The notes under the pieces were generated by a model, which was not told the origin of the DNA, ran no database searches, and saw nothing but the letters and a program-made list of their open reading frames with translations. 23,271 nt of DNA from a virus, in IMG/VR virus record IMGVR_UViG_3300045141_000178, positions 1-23,271 of that record; one strand, 5' to 3'. Positions 11,812-18,180 of the stretch are shown piece after piece. The first letter of the stretch is position 1. Every line of letters begins with the position of its first letter. The position numbers were made by a program, and so were the translations under genes.

Positions 11812-13164
11812 GTGAACGCTACCACCGCCCCCGCCAGGCCACAAGCCGGCAAGCTCGCCACTGGCGCCGATATCAAGCGCGCGACGCCGGGCGCCAAGCT
11901 CCGCTTCGGCGGCGGTCTCTATCTGCTCGTCTCGTCGGCCGCGAAGTCTTGGCAAGTTCACTATCACGTCGCCGGTCGGCACCAGGCCGTGATCGTCGGC
12001 CGCTGGCCCGATCTCGGCGTGACCGAGGCAAAGACGAAGCGCGACGAGATCAGGCGCACGATCCGCGAGGGCGGGGATCCGGCACACGAACGGCGCGAGC
12101 GGCGCCAGGCGCGGCAGGACGCCGAGGCCGCGACCGTGCGCTCGGTCGGCGAGCGCTGGCTTGCCAGCGCGTCGGTGGCGCGCGGATGGTCGGCGAACTA
12201 CCAACACCACATAGGGCTGCGCCTGAAGAACCACATCTATCCGGTGATCGGCGACCGGCCGGTCGCCCGCGTCACGACGCACGAGATCGAGTCGCTGATT
12301 GTCGGGTTAGCGAAAAACTTCCGCTCACAGGCGGATCACGCCCGACAGAATTTGCAATCACTGTTCGACTTCGCAGCGCGGCGCGATCTCGTGACCGTCA
12401 ATCTGGTACGCAAGATCGCCGAGGATCTGCCGAGGCGGATTCCAGGCGATGAAAACGAGATTTGCCGCGCGCATGTCGAGACGATCGAGGATGCGCGCGC
12501 CGTGCTCGCGGCGGTTGAGGCATATAACTCCGGGCCATTCGCCAAGTTGGCCCATCGGCTAATCGCATTGACCGCCGTCCGCAAGCTCGAAGGTCTCGAA
12601 GCGCAATGGTCCGAGATCAAGGAAGGACCGGACGGCATGACGTGGACGATCCCGGCGGCGCGGATGAAAGGCCGGCGCGGCAAGCGGCGCGAGCATGTCC
12701 TCCCGCTTCCACCACAGACGGCAGACGTGTTCCGCGCGGCGCGCGAGCTTGCACGGGCGAGCGGCGTCAAAAGCCCGTTCGCATTTCCCGGTCGAGGCAT
12801 GCGCGGCAACCTCGCGCGCAACACCCCGAATTTCCTATTGGCGTATGCGCTCGCAGGTACCGATCTCGCCGGCCGGCATACCGTTCACGGATGGCGCTCG
12901 ACGTTCTATACCGTGCTGAAAGAGGCGGATTACGATGAGCGGTTGATCGATGCGATGCTCGCCCATCAGCCGGCGCGGCCGTCGCAGGCGGCGCAGCATT
13001 ACGATCGGTCTCGATTGATCCGCAACGGCGCGCATCTACAACCGCTGATCGACCGCCGCCGGCTCGCGACCGCATGGGCCGATCTGCTCTTGGCCGGGGC
13101 ACCATCGCCGTTCGTGCTGGCGGGCCTGACGAGCAACGTCGTGCGACTGAGGGAGGCAGCATGA
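11812..13164 (+). CDS. int: Tyrosine recombinase integrase (P4-type with arm-binding domain)
   Basis: The 450-aa protein has three parts: an N-terminal arm-type DNA-binding domain (LRFGGGLYLLV, SWQVHYHVAGRHQAVIVGRWPDLGV, residues 27-85), a SAM-like core-binding domain (about 108-210, with HIYPVIGDRPVARVTTHEIE) and a catalytic domain. Expected catalytic residues are visible: Arg257 (TAVRKLE), Lys286 (ARMKGRR), His359 and Arg362 (HGWR), His385 (LAHQ) and the nucleophile Tyr397 (QHYDRS). It starts at a GTG with AAGGAAGGA six bases upstream. It should recombine attP with a host attB, often a tRNA gene in this family. It has phage genes on both sides. The stop overlaps a following 26-codon ORF (ATGA). 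Confidence 0.95.
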   Translation: MNATTAPARPQAGKLATGADIKRATPGAKLRFGGGLYLLVSSAAKSWQVHYHVAGRHQAVIVGRWPDLGVTEAKTKRDEIRRTIREGGDPAHERRERRQARQDAEAATVRSVGERWLASASVARGWSANYQHHIGLRLKNHIYPVIGDRPVARVTTHEIESLIVGLAKNFRSQADHARQNLQSLFDFAARRDLVTVNLVRKIAEDLPRRIPGDENEICRAHVETIEDARAVLAAVEAYNSGPFAKLAHRLIALTAVRKLEGLEAQWSEIKEGPDGMTWTIPAARMKGRRGKRREHVLPLPPQTADVFRAARELARASGVKSPFAFPGRGMRGNLARNTPNFLLAYALAGTDLAGRHTVHGWRSTFYTVLKEADYDERLIDAMLAHQPARPSQAAQHYDRSRLIRNGAHLQPLIDRRRLATAWADLLLAGAPSPFVLAGLTSNVVRLREAA

Positions 13165-13241
13165 CGACCGATTACAAGCAAGCCAGCGCGCTCCGTCCCG
13201 GCGATCAAACGGACGTTTGCAGAGGTAGCCGATGGCTCTGA
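13161..13241 (+). CDS. 26-aa micro-ORF coupled to int
   Basis: ATG 13161 overlaps the int stop as ATGA, has GGGAGG upstream, and opens 26 codons (beginning MTTDYKQASALRPGDQ). Its stop lies within the start region of the next gene. The strong ribosome site suggests translation; its main role may be to carry ribosomes from int into the next gene. No recognisable function. Confidence 0.4.
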   Translation: MTTDYKQASALRPGDQTDVCRGSRWL

Positions 13242-13522
13242 AGATGTTGCGATATACAGTTGGCAGGTGGCTCGTTCACTGCGGCTTGCGAGTGATGCCG
13301 CCCGGAGCAGCCCGAGCGGAACTGACCGACATATTCTGGCAGTGGCGCAGGCACGTCACCGTGCAGGTGCGGACTGCGAAAGCGGCAAGGCCTCCGGCTG
13401 ATGATCTCCGCCAAGTCCCAGCCGATGCGGTCGAGCGCGAGTGGGCGAAAGCTCGCGAGTATGAAGCGGCGCGGCAGCAGCGCGAGCGGGCCGCGAATTA
13501 CAAAATCACCGGGCACACATGA
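13232..13522 (+). CDS. Small protein sharing a C-terminal helix with the gene at 13925
   Basis: The 96-aa protein starts at an ATG preceded by AGAGG, and overlaps the 26-aa ORF by ten bases. The N-terminus is basic and mildly hydrophobic (LKMLRYTVGRWLVHCGLRV), possibly membrane-associating. The C-terminal part, VEREWAKAREYEAARQQRER, is a highly charged helix and is identical to that of the protein encoded at 13925, through a 66-bp DNA repeat. Both proteins are 96 aa long. The two probably derive from duplication or a repeat exchange. Family and function unknown; a membrane-anchored coiled coil is suggested. Confidence 0.6.
   Translation: MALKMLRYTVGRWLVHCGLRVMPPGAARAELTDIFWQWRRHVTVQVRTAKAARPPADDLRQVPADAVEREWAKAREYEAARQQRERAANYKITGHT
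13427..13492 (+). repeat. 66-bp perfect direct repeat, copy 1
   Basis: Sixty-six bases identical to 14132-14197, in the same orientation and the same reading frame of both host genes, encoding the charged C-terminal helix. The flanking DNA of the two genes differs, so the similarity ends sharply. Confidence 0.9.
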
Positions 13523-13550
13523 CCGGCTGCATCCCTAACGGAGATATCCA

Positions 13551-13745
13551 GTGAGCACCTTCGATGACCTCCGCAAAGAGACCTACCTCGGTGACGGGCT
13601 TTATGCGTCGTTCGACGGTTGGCATATCGTCCTACGGGCACCGCGCCAGGAAGGCGACCACATCGTTGCCCTTGAGCCGGAGGTGTTCGCCTCCCTGGTC
13701 ACGTATCAGCGCGCGCTAATCGAGAGACTGAAGCAAGAACGATAG
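13551..13745 (+). CDS. Conserved small phage protein (64 aa)
   Basis: It starts at a GTG with a GGAG eight bases upstream. The sequence YLGDGLYASFDGWHIVLRAPRQEGDHIVALEPEVFASLV is characteristic: a short beta-rich motif (L-G-D-G-L-Y-A-S-F-D-G) followed by L-E-P-E-V, found in many short phage and prophage proteins of actinobacteria and proteobacteria. To my knowledge it is uncharacterised. A C-terminal helix (RALIERLKQE) completes it. The clear family pattern makes this one of the surest small genes of the region. Confidence 0.82.
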   Translation: MSTFDDLRKETYLGDGLYASFDGWHIVLRAPRQEGDHIVALEPEVFASLVTYQRALIERLKQER

Positions 13746-13761
13746 TGCTGAACGGTATGAA

Positions 13762-13932
13762 GTGACGATCAGGTCTGGTCCCCCGGGTCACGCAGACTCG
13801 GACACGTATCGCTTCAAGACCCTGAAGGAAGCCCAACGCTGTTGCCGAACAGAGAGCAATGTCCCGCATTTCCGATGGTCTAAGATCGTCGATCTCACGA
13901 CAGGCGAACAGGTGGGAGCGAGCGATGGCTGA
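13762..13932 (+). CDS. 56-aa small phage protein with GTG start
   Basis: The frame from GTG 13762 to TGA 13930-13932 encodes a 56-residue protein with RSGPPGHADSDTYRFKTLKEAQRCC, then HFRWSKIVDLTTGEQVGASDG. This reads like a genuine alpha/beta phage protein: a beta-strand, a KTLKEAQRCCRTE helix, and a strand ending in a T-G-E-Q turn. The same frame is open for several codons before the GTG without another start or clear ribosome site, so the start is uncertain. Its last eight bases overlap the ATG of the next gene. Function unknown. Confidence 0.62.
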   Translation: MTIRSGPPGHADSDTYRFKTLKEAQRCCRTESNVPHFRWSKIVDLTTGEQVGASDG

Positions 13933-14215
13933 GACGTGCATCACCTTCGCCGTCTGGATGCCGCTCGCGCTACTTGCCTCGCTGGGGATCGGCGTCCTAA
14001 TCGGCACGCACATCCGGTTCGTCATCGACCGCGCCGAGCTTGCGGCCTACCGGCGGGTAGCGCGGTTGCCTATCAGCGGCGAGGCGCAGTTAGACGAGAC
14101 GATGCGCGAACTCAAGCGCGTCCCGGAAGACGCGGTCGAGCGCGAGTGGGCGAAAGCTCGCGAGTATGAAGCGGCGCGGCAGCAGCGCGAGCGGGCCCGG
14201 CGGATTGCAGATTGA
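13925..14215 (+). CDS. Membrane-anchored coiled-coil small protein
   Basis: ATG 13925 is preceded by GGGAG at six bases. The 96-aa product has one N-terminal transmembrane helix (AVWMPLALLASLGIGVLIGTHIRFV trimmed, about residues 9-31), then a cytoplasmic or periplasmic charged region ending in VEREWAKAREYEAARQQRER, which is identical to that of the protein encoded at 13232. The layout (TM anchor plus charged helix) resembles an i-spanin, but no partner o-spanin lipoprotein is nested in or beside it, and the gene lies on the early strand beside int. I therefore leave the function open. Confidence 0.68.
   Translation: MAETCITFAVWMPLALLASLGIGVLIGTHIRFVIDRAELAAYRRVARLPISGEAQLDETMRELKRVPEDAVEREWAKAREYEAARQQRERARRIAD
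14132..14197 (+). repeat. 66-bp perfect direct repeat, copy 2
   Basis: Identical to 13427-13492, which lies 705 bp upstream in the same orientation. Recombination between the two copies would delete 705 bp, removing the genes at 13551 and 13762, and fuse the two 96-aa genes in frame. Confidence 0.9.
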
Positions 14216-14226
14216 TGGGAGTGGCC

Positions 14227-14493
14227 ATGACCGACCGGCTGGCGGAACTCGCTGCGCTGAAGCCCGACTGGGACAGCTACGGCGGACGGCCTCCCGATCC
14301 GCTCGCGCTGCTCATGGCGCGGATCATCACCACGTGTGCCCCGTCAATCGCTCCGTCGGGCGATGGCGCCGTGTTGCTGCGGTGGCACGAGCATGGCGTC
14401 GAGATCGAACTATGGCTGGAGCCGGGAATGAGCCAGGAAGTCATCTTCACGCCCTCTGAGACTACCTCCGCTAATCGACGTTGTGAGAGGTAA
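14227..14493 (+). CDS. Small phage/plasmid hypothetical protein (WDSYGG motif)
   Basis: I place the start at ATG 14227, with GGAGTGGCC just before it; an ATG at 14215 overlaps the previous stop. The 88-aa protein begins LAELAALKPDWDSYGGRPPDPLAL, a motif seen in a widespread family of short bacterial and phage proteins (L-x-L-x-x-x-W-D-S-Y-G-A/G-x-P-x-x-x-A). It continues with a beta segment (GDGAVLLRWHEHGVEIELWLEPG). The family is uncharacterised. The protein is soluble, with no signal or membrane segment. Confidence 0.78.
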   Translation: MTDRLAELAALKPDWDSYGGRPPDPLALLMARIITTCAPSIAPSGDGAVLLRWHEHGVEIELWLEPGMSQEVIFTPSETTSANRRCER

Positions 14494-14498
14494 GTCCG

Positions 14499-14723
14499 AT
14501 GGCTGACTGGCCCAAGCCGACATGGAAGCCGCTATGGTGCTCGTGCAAGGCATGCGGGCATTGGTGGGATGACTGGCAGCCGTGCACGGTCCCGATCGCC
14601 ACCTGGATCGCGCACATCAAGACCATTCATTGCCCGGCGTGTGGCGCCAACCGCCGAAAGGTTATGCTGCGCACCAAGCCGCTGGATCAGAGGCCAGAGG
14701 CTACCATCGACAAGACCAGTTAA
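14499..14723 (+). CDS. Small zinc-ribbon protein
   Basis: Of the 74 residues, the cysteine pattern CSCKACGHWW (about 14-23) and HCPACGANRRKV (about 44-55) gives two CxxC knuckles separated by about 25 residues, the arrangement of a treble-clef or zinc-ribbon domain. The ribbon is bracketed by tryptophan-rich loops (KPLWCS, HWWDDWQ). A GAGAGG lies nine bases before the ATG. Phage zinc ribbons of this size bind nucleic acid or other proteins. No specific role can be assigned. Confidence 0.77.
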   Translation: MADWPKPTWKPLWCSCKACGHWWDDWQPCTVPIATWIAHIKTIHCPACGANRRKVMLRTKPLDQRPEATIDKTS

Positions 14724-14743
14724 CGAAGCAAGGAGTGGCCGAG

Positions 14744-14878
14744 ATGAAATCGCAGATAGCCTTCGCCCTTGCGCATCCGGTCTATGAGCCGCAGCGCGAT
14801 ATTGTCCCCGGCCATTACTGGCGGGTCGGAAGCAGCGCCCTGTCGGCGTGCCTGACCGTCAACATCGGCCAGGAGTGA
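14744..14878 (+). CDS. 44-aa micro-protein with strong ribosome site
   Basis: ATG 14744 is preceded by AAGGAGTGGCC, one of the strongest ribosome sites in the window. The short product begins MKSQIAFALAHPVYEP and contains GHYWRVGSSALSACLTVNIG. It is not clearly a signal peptide or membrane helix. Its stop lies only three bases before the next GTG, and the AGGAG for that gene sits inside its last codons, so the two are coupled. Unknown family. Confidence 0.52.
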   Translation: MKSQIAFALAHPVYEPQRDIVPGHYWRVGSSALSACLTVNIGQE

Positions 14879-14881
14879 GCG

Positions 14882-15184
14882 GTGTATGCCGGTGGCCGTC
14901 CGCTCTGGCAGCTATCCATCGCTGTCCATGATGCGCGCGGTCCGGCCCCTGTGCTCCGTTGGAGCCTGACTACCCACCGCCACGTTGACGCCGCCCGCGA
15001 CCGCATCCTTGCCGGCGCCGGCACCGACGAACCTCTGATCGAGACGAACGAGCTTGATGAGATCGAGGCCATGATGCCCGGCTACCGCCGCGTCACGAAG
15101 CAATGGCGCAAACCGCTCAGGATCGACGAGATCAACTTGCTGGCGCCGACGCCCGAAGTGCTGGCGCGACCTGGGCGGCCATGA
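14882..15184 (+). CDS. Conserved phage hypothetical protein (100 aa)
   Basis: It begins at a GTG six bases after AGGAG. The order of segments (RPLWQLSIAVHDARGPAPVLRW, then HVDAARDRILAGAGTDEPLIET, ELDEIEAMMPGYRRVTKQWRKPL and DEINLLAPTPEVLARPG) forms a single compact alpha/beta domain that I associate with small phage proteins of Bradyrhizobium/Methylobacterium-type hosts. It has no catalytic signature, no cysteines and no membrane segment. It is followed by a 37-bp gap and then by micro-proteins with membrane helices. Confidence 0.75.
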   Translation: MYAGGRPLWQLSIAVHDARGPAPVLRWSLTTHRHVDAARDRILAGAGTDEPLIETNELDEIEAMMPGYRRVTKQWRKPLRIDEINLLAPTPEVLARPGRP

Positions 15185-15221
15185 CCTTCCTTCGACAACG
15201 AACCTTAGCGGAGCAAGCCCG

Positions 15222-15341
15222 ATGCTCGACAGCCTGCCCCCCTACCTCGTGGCTCTCGGCGCGCTGGTCATCGTCGGGCTGGTGCTGTGGTGGGCTGACG
15301 GCCCTGAGCGGGAGCGTATGCGGCGGCTGCGCGGGCGATGA
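15222..15341 (+). CDS. 39-aa single-pass membrane micro-protein
   Basis: The ATG at 15222 has GGAG nine bases upstream; the frame encodes 39 residues with one transmembrane helix (LPPYLVALGALVIVGLVLWW) and a basic C-terminal tail (ERERMRRLRGR), predicting an N-out/C-in topology. The stop overlaps the ATG of the next micro-gene (ATGA). A pair of overlapping tiny membrane proteins could be holin/antiholin-like, but size alone is weak evidence and no endolysin gene is recognisable nearby. Confidence 0.58.
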   Translation: MLDSLPPYLVALGALVIVGLVLWWADGPERERMRRLRGR

Positions 15342-15451
15342 CGCGGCTTGCGTTTTGGATCGTGCTCGGCATCGCGCTCGGCTGGGCCATTGGGATGGCG
15401 CTCGGCAGCTTGCCGGACGCCAGCGAACTGACGCCGTGGTTCCGACCCTAA
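15338..15451 (+). CDS. 37-aa membrane micro-protein
   Basis: It starts by overlapping the previous stop (ATGA) and encodes 37 residues, mostly one glycine-rich hydrophobic helix (FWIVLGIALGWAIGMALGSL), followed by an acidic-polar tail (PDASELTPWFRP). The small-residue GxxxG-like spacing (G11, G15, G19, G23) suits helix packing or oligomerisation in the membrane. It is coupled to the preceding membrane protein, so the two are probably made in similar amounts. No homologue is recognised. Confidence 0.57.
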   Translation: MTRLAFWIVLGIALGWAIGMALGSLPDASELTPWFRP

Positions 15452-15474
15452 CCTTTTGCAGGAGTGGCCAATGG

Positions 15475-15555
15475 TTGACCGTGACAATCAGCCTATGGAT
15501 CGTCGGCGGCGCCGTCGTCGGGCTGATACTCTTTTGGCTGATCGGGAAGCTCTAA
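15475..15555 (+). CDS. 26-aa membrane micro-protein, start or frame uncertain
   Basis: The frame from TTG 15475 to TAA 15553-15555 encodes one transmembrane helix (ISLWIVGGAVVGLILFWLIG). It ends two bases before the stop of the convergent minus-strand gene, a sensible operon end. However, the well-placed ATG at 15471, behind AGGAGTGGCCA, is in a different frame, one that runs antisense to the winged-helix gene. Either TTG is used, or one base differs from a functional ancestor. It would be the third membrane micro-protein in succession. Confidence 0.4.
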   Translation: MTVTISLWIVGGAVVGLILFWLIGKL

Positions 15556-15557
15556 CC

Positions 15558-15800
15558 TTAGCGGACTTCGGGTTTCTCGGCATCGAGGCCAGCCCATACG
15601 TAGCCGACGCCGGGGCAAGTCAGAATCATGGCGGGTCCCATGACCTCGCGAAGCTGGTGCACGTGCGAGCGCAGGCACGCGGCGGCCCGCTCTCGGCGCC
15701 GCTCGGCTGGCCAGAGCGCGGCGTGGAGAGCGTGGTAGGCCACGACTTCGCCCGTCTGTTCGATCAAGAGACAAACAAGCTGCGACTTGATACGGCCCAT
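15558..15800 (-). CDS. Stand-alone OmpR/PhoB-type winged-helix DNA-binding protein
   Basis: The start is set at ATG 15800, one base after the preceding stop (TAAAATG), giving 80 aa. The sequence matches an isolated Trans_reg_C domain: LLIEQTGEVVAYHALHAALWP (first helices), then CLRSHVHQLREVMG (recognition helix, equivalent to the D-V-H-I-x-x-L-R-x-K motif) and ILTCPGVGYVWAG (the G-x-G-Y wing). There is no receiver domain, so it cannot be controlled by a histidine kinase in the usual way. It ends the visible late transcription unit. A phage transcription factor acting on late or host promoters is the natural reading, but its targets are unknown. Confidence 0.82.
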   Translation of the reverse strand: MGRIKSQLVCLLIEQTGEVVAYHALHAALWPAERRRERAAACLRSHVHQLREVMGPAMILTCPGVGYVWAGLDAEKPEVR

Positions 15801-15801
15801 T

Positions 15802-16440
15802 TTACCACACCGCGACCCGCATAGCGGCATCTTCCATTATCAGTGCCGCTTGTCTTTCCGTCGTGAGGTCCGGCGGCTCTTGCCATCCAATGACGAGCGC
15901 GCCGCACATGATTCCGAAGATCGGCGGAACCTCGATCATGCACAACCGGGTAATGCGGAAGCGCGCGGCCGCCGCCGCGCCTTCGGCGTTCGGCGTCCCG
16001 GCGCTGACGTCAAAACAAACCGGCTCGTTCCGCAAGAATTTGACCAGCATCGCCGGGTCGGTTGATTCGGAAATCGCCGGGTGCGGACCGCCGAGCGGAA
16101 TCCAGACGCGTCCGTCCCGGTCAAGCCCGTCGCGGACGATCGCGACATTATCCCCGAGCCTGACCTCTAGTAGCAGGACGCCATAGGCGTGCGCGTCGCG
16201 GACGATCCCCGGCGCGAGCTTGGCAAACGCCTGCAAGTCGAGATGCGGCGTCACGCGCCGCGCCAGTACGGCTTGGGCGATTTGCGCGCGTTGCTCGTAT
16301 AGGACATAGCCGCCGCCGCCGACGATCATCAGTACAACCAGCGCGCCGACCTTCCACGGCCGGTCGATAAACGCGAGGACCGTCGCAAGCATTCCCGCCG
16401 CCCCGGAATAGTCCCGGCGTGACGGCGGATCGTCGGCCAC
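15802..16440 (-). CDS. Membrane-anchored phage protein at the lysis/late-operon end
   Basis: The 212-aa protein has one transmembrane helix at about residues 32-47 (VGALVVLMIVGGGGYVLY), preceded by FIDRPWK and followed by EQRAQIAQAVL. The remaining domain of about 150 residues contains LLLEVRLGDNVAIVRDGLDRDGR, FLRNEPVCFDVS and FGIMCGALVIGWQEPPDL, an alternating alpha/beta pattern that faintly recalls a GAF-like sensory fold. Holins do not carry such a domain. The gene follows the 578-aa protein by one base and precedes the winged-helix gene by one base, so all three are co-transcribed. Its place after the tail-fibre genes is where lysis genes often lie; the role is unproved. Confidence 0.7.
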   Translation of the reverse strand: MADDPPSRRDYSGAAGMLATVLAFIDRPWKVGALVVLMIVGGGGYVLYEQRAQIAQAVLARRVTPHLDLQAFAKLAPGIVRDAHAYGVLLLEVRLGDNVAIVRDGLDRDGRVWIPLGGPHPAISESTDPAMLVKFLRNEPVCFDVSAGTPNAEGAAAAARFRITRLCMIEVPPIFGIMCGALVIGWQEPPDLTTERQAALIMEDAAMRVAVW

Positions 16441-16441
16441 G

Positions 16442-18178
16442 TCAGTTGGACGCCGAAGGCGCGGCGATCGCCCATTTACGGCGGATATAGCGACTGGCGG
16501 TCGTGCCAGCTTGAAGCTCCGAGAGTAGCCAGTCGTAAGATCCCTGCGCTCCCGCCACGCCAGCCTGCGCGGTCATAGCCACGGCGCCCAGGGTGTACGA
16601 CGTATAGGTTATATTGGCGTTGGACGAGAGCCTGTCCGGATCGTCGTACGCGCAGACGTCGCCCATGCAGCGTTCATTTAGCGCCCATGCGTCCGCCCAG
16701 GTCGTCACCGAGGGACCGCTTGGGCCTTCGCGAAGCATTGTTTGGTACATCGTCGGCACGGCGCGGACCCAGCCCGACGCGCCGCCGGTCCGCGCTATCG
16801 TGTCCTGCGCTTTCCATTCGAGTACGGGATTCCAATCGGAGTGACCCATCGCCACGACCCAGCCGAGAATCGTCGATAGAAAATCTTCCTGCCAGACAGA
16901 GACATAAGTATTGGCCGGCGGCGTCGAGGTCGCCGAGCCGGGGCTTCCGTCCGGCGTTTGCAGAATCCATAGATCGGCGCATGGCTTCGTCGTGCCGTTG
17001 ACGTAGCGGTCGAGGAACCACGCGCGCTCGTCATCCAATCGCGACTTGAAGATCGACCGAGGAAGGAACCAGCCCGGCACGCTATCCGGCGTCACGGTCG
17101 CGGCTTGGACAAGCGAGCGCAACGACCACGCTACCGCTCTCACCGCATTGCCCAGCGAAAAATTCGCTCGCGCGCCAGGCGACAGGCACACAACATTGTA
17201 TAGCGCGCAGTATTGGACCCATTCCAACGCATAGGGATCGCCGGTCAGCAGGAACGGCATGAAGCAAAAGGAACCCATATGCGCGCTATCCAAAGTCACC
17301 GGACTGCCAGCGGGATTTTGAATGAAGGGGTTCGCGCCAGATGGGCTGTACATCGTGGCATTGGGATATTTCACCCAATCGAGCGGCGCGTTCGTATTCT
17401 CGTCGCGAAAATGCAGCGGGATGCTACCGGCGCCCTCGACCTGCGCCTGAACCGACGCCCATGACGCATCGCTACCCGTGCACAGATATTCCGCCTGCGC
17501 CTCGGTACATGGCCCGATCTCGTCACGTTCGCCGGTCGACGGGATGTACGCCGTGATCCCCGCAAGGTCCATCGGACCGGCATAGTTGCGCGGTGATGAC
17601 AGCGGGATCGCCGAGCCGAAAAGGCTCTCGTCATAGGCCGGCAAGAGCGATCCACGAAATGTATCGGCGGGATAGATGATAGGCCGAGGCCACGACTGCC
17701 AGCGCCAGCGCGCGTTCCAGTTATGCGCCTTCGCCTCGATAACGGCGAGCGTCGTCGTGCCACGTCCGATCGTCGCAATATACGAGCCCATATTGGCGGG
17801 GACGCAATCGAAGATCAGCCCGAGCGAAAAGACGACTTCATCGCGCGGAATGCCGCCGCGATCAGGCCGGAAATGGACCGCGAAGCCGACGAGATCGGGA
17901 TGCGTCACGACGATGCAGCCCTGGACAAAATTACCGCCCGGCTCGTGATAATCGCCGAGATCGGTCCCGGCGATCTCGTCGAAGATATAGCACCGCCCCT
18001 CGTAATCGATAACCGCGCGGAGCTTATCGGTCGTCGGCGGCGGCGTTGGATCGGGCGGCGGCGTAGGCTCTGGCGGCGGCGGGACGAGCGAGACGATCGC
18101 GGTCACGTTGACCGTCCCGGTAAAGTCCACGGCGCCCGAGACGCTGATCGTGAGATCGTTGGTTATCGGATCGGGCAA
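16442..18178 (-). CDS. 578-aa phage virion-associated protein of unknown function
   Basis: The first 32 residues are a short beta-rich segment (NDLTISVSGAVDFTGTVNVTAIVS), followed by a proline-rich hinge at 33-49, then a globular part of about 525 residues. That part is rich in Trp, Tyr and long hydrophobic helices (DPYALEWVQYCALYNVVCLS, LGNAVRAVAWSLRSLV, WQEDFLSTILGWVVAMGH), a spacing reminiscent of alpha/alpha-toroid glycosidases and lyases. No catalytic motif can be named. It comes directly after the tail-fibre genes, where receptor-binding or polysaccharide-degrading proteins are encoded, so a tail-attached surface enzyme is an attractive but unproved idea. It contains at least eight cysteines and no signal peptide. 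Confidence 0.68.
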   Translation of the reverse strand: MPDPITNDLTISVSGAVDFTGTVNVTAIVSLVPPPPEPTPPPDPTPPPTTDKLRAVIDYEGRCYIFDEIAGTDLGDYHEPGGNFVQGCIVVTHPDLVGFAVHFRPDRGGIPRDEVVFSLGLIFDCVPANMGSYIATIGRGTTTLAVIEAKAHNWNARWRWQSWPRPIIYPADTFRGSLLPAYDESLFGSAIPLSSPRNYAGPMDLAGITAYIPSTGERDEIGPCTEAQAEYLCTGSDASWASVQAQVEGAGSIPLHFRDENTNAPLDWVKYPNATMYSPSGANPFIQNPAGSPVTLDSAHMGSFCFMPFLLTGDPYALEWVQYCALYNVVCLSPGARANFSLGNAVRAVAWSLRSLVQAATVTPDSVPGWFLPRSIFKSRLDDERAWFLDRYVNGTTKPCADLWILQTPDGSPGSATSTPPANTYVSVWQEDFLSTILGWVVAMGHSDWNPVLEWKAQDTIARTGGASGWVRAVPTMYQTMLREGPSGPSVTTWADAWALNERCMGDVCAYDDPDRLSSNANITYTSYTLGAVAMTAQAGVAGAQGSYDWLLSELQAGTTASRYIRRKWAIAAPSASN

Positions 18179-18180
18179 GA

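Noticed and set aside
13666-13680. TTGCCC-TTG-AGCCGG half-site
   Set aside because: Only the left half fits and it is inside the conserved small gene at 13551.
13925-14215. Interpretation as an i-spanin
   Set aside because: The topology fits, but there is no nested or adjacent lipoprotein o-spanin, no endolysin, and the gene is on the int strand and not in the late operon.
15471-15824. Plus-strand ORF of about 117 codons starting behind AGGAGTGGCC
   Set aside because: Its product is low-complexity (a run of arginines, then unstructured text) and lies wholly antisense to the convincing winged-helix gene; the membrane-helix frame at 15475 explains the ribosome site better.
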